This document shows positions 58,028-64,000 of a DNA stretch of 64,000 nucleotides, in pieces. Position 1 is the first letter of the stretch, and each line of letters starts with the position of its first letter. The notes beneath the pieces are model-generated. The model was not told the origin of the DNA. It made no database searches and saw only the letters and a program-made list of their open reading frames with translations. Location of the stretch: assembly GCA_037013685.1 (NCBI GenBank), contig CM072908.1, forward strand, positions 3,361,001 to 3,425,000. The letters run 5' to 3'. Made by a program: the position numbers and the translations under genes. This DNA comes from Acridotheres tristis. Lineage: Eukaryota; Chordata; Aves; Passeriformes; Sturnidae.

Positions 58028-58804
58028 AGCAGTGGGGTCTGTGCCCAGAGCAGTGGGGTTTGTCCCCAGAGCAGTGGGGTTTGTGCCCAGAGCAGTGGGG
58101 TTTGTGCCCAGAGCAGTGGGGTTTGTGCCCAGAGCAGTGGGGTTTGTGCCCAGGACAGTGGGGTTTGTGCCCAGAGCAGTGGGGTTTGTCCCCAGAGCAG
58201 TGGGGTTTGTGCCCAGGGCAGTGGGGTTTGTGCCCAGGACAGTGGGGTTTGTGCCCAGGGCAATGGAGTTTGTCCCCAGAGCAGTGGGGTTTGTCCCCAG
58301 AGCAGTGGGGTTTGTGCCCAGGGCAGTGGGGTTTGTATCCAGAGCAGTGGGGTTTTTATCCGGAGCAGTGGGGTTTGTGCCCAGGACAGTGGGGTTTGTG
58401 CCCAGAGCAGTGGGGTTTGTCCCCAGAGCAGTGGGGTTTGTGCCCAGGACAGTGGGGTTTGTCCCCAGAGCAGTGGGGTCTGTCCCCAGAGCAGTGGGGT
58501 CTGTCCCCAGAGCAGTGGGGTTTGTGCCCAGGGCAGTGGGGTTTGTCCCCAGAGCAGTGGGGTTTGTATCCAGAGCAGTGGGGTTTGTGCCCAGGACAGT
58601 GGGGTTTGTGCCCAGAGCAGTGGGGTTTGTATCCAGAGCAGTGGGGTTTGTATCCAGAGCAGTGGGGTTTGTGCCCAGAACAGTGGGGTTTGTATCCAGA
58701 GCAGTGGGGTTTGTATCCAGAGCAGTGGGGTTTGTATCCAGAGCAGTGGGGTTTGTATCCAGAGCAGTGGGGTTTGTGCCCAGAGCAGTGGGGTTTGTGC
58801 CCAG
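58028..58804 (+). repeat. 21-bp minisatellite, 37 copies, no indels
   Basis: Units contain CAGTGGGGTTTGTGCCC plus a variable AG/GG/GA junction. Total length is 777 bp, exactly 37 x 21, so no unit has gained or lost a base. Variants (TGTCCCC, TGTATCC, GGACAG, GGGCAG) are scattered with local clustering; for example TGTATCC units dominate the 3' end. Because the unit is a multiple of three and lacks stops on both strands, all six frames stay open throughout (346, 336, 287, 283, 269 and 257 codons). These are not genes. Confidence 0.98.
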
Positions 58805-60180
58805 GGCTGCCCAGGCACAGTGAGGAGCTGTAGGAATCATCCCTGGGATTCCCTTTCCTTGCTGTCCTCAGAGCTCCCACACTTCCCAGTGACTGGCACT
58901 GGATCTGGGGTCTCTGAAGGAAGTTAAACCCCCAGTTTAATGTTTCACAACACAAACTTTGCCCTGGCCTGGTGGGGCCTGGTGTGGACAGGGCTGGGGG
59001 AAAAGGTGGGATGTTATTTATGACCCTCCCATGAGGGAATTTTTCAGGCTTTGTACCCAGCTCTGGGTGATCTCCCTTGCTGACATTGTCCTGGAAGCCC
59101 CAAAGCACATGGAAAATTGGCCAAATAAATCCATATTCCTTTTGGCTGCTCCTGAACAGTGGATACAGTTTGAAAAATCCAGAGGCTGGAAGTGTGCTGG
59201 TTACCAATTACCATTTTGAATGAGATTTTATCCCTCCCTCCAGGGCCTGGTGGGTGCAGCATCTCCTTGGCCTGTTCAGGATGGATTTTCCAGGCCATGC
59301 CTCCATTGGCTCTCTGGCTTTTAAAGAATTAAGAACAAGGCAGAAAACTTCATTCTGTGCACTGCAATGCCTAAAAACCCCTTTTTGCCTTGGAAATCCA
59401 AGTGTGTTTGGGCAGTCCTTGGGGTGGATAAATGAGGTCTTCCCTTGCCAAGAGCAAAGCATCTGTAAATCCAGGAATATTCCCAAATGAAGCCAGTAGC
59501 TCTGAGTAGTGAACAATTCCAAAGTTTACCAGGTAATACACAGAAACCTGTGAATAAAAAAAACCAAAACAACAGTGAAATGAATGCAGTGGTTCACTGC
59601 CATTGTGTAACTGTGGGATTTTATTGTTTCTGGAGAGTGTGAGGCTTGGACTGAACACAGAATAACAGTTTACTTCTGTATAAACAGGAAAATAATACAT
59701 ATATTATGTTCATATAAAATCAGCAAACGTGTAATTTAAATTAGTGTGTAAAAATAGAAGTTAACAATGCACAAGTTTTCACTGCTGGCTTGGAGTAGGT
59801 GTCTCCCTACCACGGAGTGTGTGAGGCTTTTGGGATGTGGAGGCAGCACAGGGCACATCCCTCGTGTCCCCTCCTGGCTGTGCTGGCTGGGTCACCTCTG
59901 GCAGCTTCCCCAGGTGCTGAACTCCCCTGGAGGTCCTGCAGGTATTCATTTGTATATCGAGTTTTTAGCCAATTTATAGATATATAAATACAGGGCTTGG
60001 GGGGTTGGGTTTTTCTTTTTCTTTTCTTTTCTTTTTTTTTTTTTCCTGTAAAATAGCCCCTAATAAACAATTTCTGAGTTCCTTCCAACTTGAAGTCCGA
60101 AGATAAAAGGTTCCCTCTCCACTCAGCTTGGCTGCCAGCAGTACCTGCAGTAATTCCACAGTGCTCTGCCCATCCTGGAG
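58805..60180. other. unique sequence between two minisatellites
   Basis: Contains a T-rich run at 60010-60044. The open frames seen here are not protein-like. Confidence 0.5.
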
Positions 60181-60976
60181 GGATCCCATTGTCCTTGGAG
60201 AGATCCCATTGTCCTTGGAGGGATTCCATTATCCCTGAAACAATCCCACACTCCCTGGAGGGATCCCATTGTACTTGGAGGGATCCCATTGTCCTTGGAG
60301 TGATCCCATTATCCCTGGAGGGATTCCATTATCTCTGGAGGGATCCCATTGTTCCTGGAAGGATCCCATTGTTCCTGGAGGGATCCCATTGTTCCTGGAG
60401 GGATCCCATTATCCCTGGAGGGACCCCATTGTTCCTGGAAGGATCCCATTGTTCCTGGAGGGATCCCACTCTCCCTGGAGGGATCCCATTGTCCCTGGAG
60501 GGATCCCATTGTCCCTGAAACAATCCCACTCTCCCTGGAGGAATCCCATTGTTCCTGGAGGGATCCCATTGTCCCTGAAACATTCTCACTGTCCCTGGAA
60601 TGATTCCATTGTCCCTGAAGCAATCCCATTGTCCCTGGAGGGATCCCATTATCCCTGAAACAATCCCACTGCCCCTAAAGTGATCCCATTGTCCCTGGAG
60701 GGATCCCATTGTCCCTGGAGGGATCCCACTGTCCCTGGAGCAATCCCACTGTCCCCGGAGCAATCCCACTGTCCCCGGAGCAATCCCACTGTCCCCGGAG
60801 CAGTCCCACTGTCCCCGGAGCAATCCCACTGTCCCCGGAGCAGTCCCACTGTCCCCGGAGCAATCCCACTGTCCCTGGAGCAGTCCCACTGTCCCCGGAG
60901 CAATCCCACTGTCCCTGGAGCAGTCCCACTGTCCCTGGAGCAATCCCACTGTCCCTGGAGCAGTCCCACTGTCCCC
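60181..60976 (+). repeat. 20-bp minisatellite, 39.8 copies, no indels
   Basis: Thirty-nine complete 20-bp units and one partial keep exact 20-bp register. The 5' block (60181 to about 60740) has units like GGATCCCATTGTCCCTGGAG with scattered AAACA or GTTCC variants. The 3' block changes to CAATCCCACTGTCCCCGGAG. From 60781 onward units alternate strictly between CAATCCC and CAGTCCC, giving a 40-bp dimer. Overlapping open frames (up to 206 codons) are repeat by-products. Confidence 0.98.
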
Positions 60977-62873
60977 GCCTGTGCCAGGTGGGTGGGATCA
61001 GCGGGGCAGGCTCGGCTCCCTGCAGGAAAGGGTTAACTGCCAAGGCAGAACACAAACAGAGATGCGAGCAAACAGTCCCGGGCAGAAACCGGACCCATCA
61101 CTTCCCTCTAATGAAAACCAGATTCACTCCTCCAACAATCATCCCACTGTTCCGGCTCTCTTCCCTCCCTGCAGAGGAGCGGGGCTGTTGTTTCTCCTAA
61201 AAATAAAAAATTAAAATAAAATACCCGAATCCCCACGTTCTATTTCTAAGGATAATCTATTTTATCATCTGGGTAAGGAAAAAATGAAGTTAATTTTGTT
61301 TTCCAGGTCTATATGCTGAGCCTGCCAAACAAAAGGGAAAGGGAGGGAGTTTGCAGTGCTGTCAGTCCCGATCTGAGTGGGAATTAATTCAGACAAAATA
61401 AATGAATTTGCACTAGTTAAAGTCTTAAATGTTTGTTGCATCTCTCTTTTTGTATTCTATTTTTGGGGGAGGGACAGGTATAAAGGCTATTTGGAGAGAG
61501 AATTAATTCCATTTTGGTAAGCAGACCTTGTTTCCCTCTATCAGCCCCATCCACCCCTGTCCTTCCACACCAAAAGGGAGACTCGACCTGAGAAATATTT
61601 ATTGGATGGTGCACAATTGGGCTGTGGGATTTGAGATGAGACTTGGATTTTGCTGGGGTGGATCTCACTGGCCCTTCACAGACCAGAGCCCTGTTTTGGA
61701 TCTCTTTAGGCTCAAAGTGACCAAAAGTGACAGATTTTTTTTTTTTTTTTTTTTTTTAACCCGGTCTATTTTTAGCAGAACCTTGGAAAATACGATTTTC
61801 TCAGACACTTTTGCTGGCACTGTGAATATTTTTGCACATCCTTGTTGGGTGTTTCTGGGCTGCCACGGGAAGTCTTTCCCTGCCTGCCCTCGTGAGCAGC
61901 ATCAGCTCAGCCTTTAACAACCTGATCAAAACAGGGCTGAGCCTTTTCTTCAGCTGTTGGTTTGGATTTCATGCTTTGCTTGAGGAGAGAACAGGATTCT
62001 GATTTAACTGCGAAAGAATCAGAATTCAGACTTTTATCTCCCGGAGCATTTCCCTTGAGCAGACAAATCAACTGTGAGCTCTTTATAAATTTACCCTGCC
62101 CCTTGATATCTCCCAACAGCCGAGCTGTTCTCTGTGAAGGCGAGCACTTCAACTCACACAAATCCCCCTGTGCTTTTTAAACAGGGTCCAAAGAGACATT
62201 TATTTTGGCTACAACAGTATTTTCCTTTTATTGCTGTTATGAGATTCAACATTTCCAAAAATAACTTCTGAAAGATGCTGAGGGTCTGGGGTATAGGTGT
62301 TGTCAGACAGAGCAGGGAAGGTTTTACAAAGCACAGTGTGTGCTAAGTCTGATTTTGAGAAGCAAGGAGTTGGGTTGGGAAACTGGAGTAGCTTTTCCAA
62401 GCCATTTATTATGAATAATTAGGAAATAACATCCTTTCCTGCACCCTACAGAGCTGGTATCCCATAAATTCACTGTGGAGAGATTACTGGGTGTATCTGA
62501 TGATCTCTCACTGATGTTTTGGGTTTCAAGTCTCTTCTGAATGGGCTCAGCATCCTACATGGAATGATTTCTAAAGCTTTATTCTGGGGGGTGACTGAAG
62601 TTATTGAGTGATATTTAATTGACTAAAATCAGGAATCAACAGATCATTTGCTGTCCTCAACCTAAGGGCCTGTTTGTCTCTTCCCATTTTCAAGCTAATT
62701 CCCGAATTACCCTTCAGCCATGCCCAAGTGTCAGCATCCCTTGCTGTGACTGGGTTTGCCTGGAACCAGCTGGTTTGGGCTCAGGAAAATGCAATTCCAG
62801 CTTGTGCCCATTTCCCACTCCCACCTGTGCCTGTTGCAGACATTTCCTGGATGCTGTGCAGTTGGGATTTTTA
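60977..62873. other. unique non-coding sequence
   Basis: Contains T23 (61735-61757). The 61960-62250 part is AT-rich and repeat-free (CTCTTTATAAATTTACC). No gene recognised. Confidence 0.5.
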
Positions 62874-63560
62874 GGATCATAAAATCACAGAATCATGGAA
62901 TGGTTCAGCTTGGAAGGGATCTAAAAGCTCATCCAGTTCCACTTGCTGCCACAGCAGGGACACCTTCCTCTGTCCCAGGGTGCTCCAAGCCCTGTCCAAC
63001 CTGGCCTTGGACACTGCCAGGGATCCAGGGGCAGCCACAGCTGCTCTGGGTACCCTGGGCCAGTGTGTGCCCACCCTCCCAGCCAAGAAATCCTCTCCGA
63101 TATCCCACCTAGACTTCCACTCTTTCAGTCTGAACCCATTCCCCCTTGTCCTGTCTCTCCAGTTCCTGATGCAGAGCCCCTCTCCAGTTCCCTGTAGCCC
63201 CTTCAGACCCTGGAGGCTGCTGTGATGTCTCCAGGATGAACATTCCCAACTCTCCCAGCCTGGCTCCATAGGGAAGATGCCCCAGTGCCTTTGGTGACCT
63301 CGTGGTGTCCTCTGGACTTGCTCCAGCTCCCTGTCCTTAGCTGGGGGCACCAGAAGTGTTTGCAGTATTCCAGGTGGGATCTCAGGAGTGCAGAGCAGAA
63401 TTCCCCTCCTGGACCTGCTGCCCACACTGGGATCAGCCCGGGGGGTTCTGGGCTGCCAGGCAGCACTGCTGCCTCACACTGAGTTTTTCATCACCCCCAG
63501 GTCCTTCCCTGCAGGGCTGCTCTGCTGGGAACAGCTCAGTTGCTTTGCACAGCAGCCCCT
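62874..63560 (-). mobile_element. longest CR1 LINE 3' fragment (about 690 bp)
   Basis: Begins with an octamer-like tail on the top strand (ATAAAATCACAGAATCATGG), then GAAGGGATCTAAAAGCTCATCC, GTGCTCCAAGCCCTGTCC, CAGTCTGAACCCATTCCCCC, AACTCTCCCAGCCTGGCTCC, CAGTATTCCAGGTGGGATCT and a degenerate stretch reaching about 63560. The minus-strand frame 63425-62877 (182 codons) covers the ORF2 C-terminal region and 3' end but has no start context of its own. It is a relic. The upstream boundary is uncertain and could extend to about 63700. Confidence 0.9.
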
Positions 63561-64000
63561 CCTGTGCAGGCACTTCTGTGGGGCTGCAAGAAACCCTGCA
63601 GTGCTGCATGCCTGTGCATCAGCTGTGGGGTTTTTGGGGGCATTCCATAGGTGTGCAGATGTGTGGGCCTGTCTGGCTGAGGGGGGAAGGTGCTGAACAT
63701 GCACTCATGAAGAGCCCAGTGTTCAAAGAGAACTGCATCACTTCCCATTCATTTCTGCAACACTCCCAAATGTGCTGACCCAAGCCAAAACCTCTCCTCT
63801 CCCTTCTGCTCGTGGGGAGGGGTTGGGGATTTGTGAATGTGTGAAAGTATTAGCTGCCAGTTATAACTGGAATGGAGCCTAGAGGAACCCAAATCCTTCA
63901 GCAGGAAAGTTTGTAATACATTATCTCTGGAATTGGCCCAGCTTTCAAAACCAGGAAGCATTAATAGGAATAAATGTGAGCACCATTAGCACTTCCAAAG
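63561..64000. other. unique or highly diverged sequence
   Basis: No gene recognised. The first 150 bp may be older CR1 sequence. The final 200 bp are AT-rich and unique. Confidence 0.4.

Noticed and set aside
57808..58927. Six long open frames (257-346 codons) over the 21-bp array
   Set aside because: All six frames are open because the unit has no stop codons and a length divisible by three. They have no start context, domain or codon signal.
58028..60976. CRISPR-like regular repeats
   Set aside because: Units are contiguous with no unique spacers, and the genome is a bird's. They are minisatellites.
62877..63425. 182-codon minus-strand frame as a gene
   Set aside because: It coincides with a CR1 3' fragment and reads as the end of the LINE reverse-transcriptase ORF plus 3' sequence. 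It is a relic.

Overview
The window looks like non-coding DNA from a bird genome, probably a songbird. The main evidence is at least 17 fragments of CR1, the dominant avian LINE. They share the CR1 3' end (a stretch like GGAAGGTGTCCCTGCC, then CCTTCCAACCCAAACCATTC) and several keep the family's 8-bp tail repeat ATTCTATG or ATTCTGTG. A probable solo LTR lies at about 8.76-9.2 kb. I see no bacterial or viral gene organisation, no operons, no rRNA or tRNA genes and no CRISPR array. Most long open frames are by-products of tandem repeats or CR1 fragments.

Layout. 0-16 kb: mostly unique intergenic or intronic sequence with scattered CR1 3' ends, an LTR, homopolymer runs, a TTTTC tract (4.6 kb) and a CA repeat (8.0 kb). 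16.86-17.03 kb: a perfect TTCCC array. 17-22 kb: unique sequence ending in a CpG-rich, homeodomain-site-rich block (21.8-22.1 kb). 22.26-22.93 kb: a tandem array mixing units of about 76 and 49 bp. 24-28 kb: one CR1 and two small tandem repeats. 29.1-29.8 kb: a purine-only megatract of about 710 bp, followed by a CpG-rich block (30.0-30.4 kb) and a second GA-rich tract. 31-37.5 kb: CR1-free, AT-rich sequence that resembles conserved developmental regulatory DNA, with a two-copy dispersed repeat at 31.8 and 35.3 kb. 39.47-39.64 kb, minus strand: the only segment I consider a credible coding exon, with gene unidentified. 45.15-46.55 kb: a 1.4-kb CCCCGTTATT-type minisatellite with G-quadruplex potential on the minus strand. 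52.2-52.46 kb: a CpG islet. 57.76-60.98 kb: a CR1 fragment leading directly into a 37-copy 21-bp minisatellite, then a 39.8-copy 20-bp minisatellite. 62.9-63.6 kb: the longest CR1 fragment.

How it may work together. No set of genes can be shown to cooperate here. If the 39.5-kb exon is real, much of the window could be long introns of a minus-strand gene. Otherwise it is a gene-poor interval with candidate enhancers and several expanded tandem repeats. The most unusual material is the tandem DNA: arrays without indels, one open in all six reading frames, one with a strict 40-bp dimer order, and one carrying a repeated pol III B-box-like motif. Assignments of conserved or regulatory function are inferences from base composition and motifs, because no alignment could be run.
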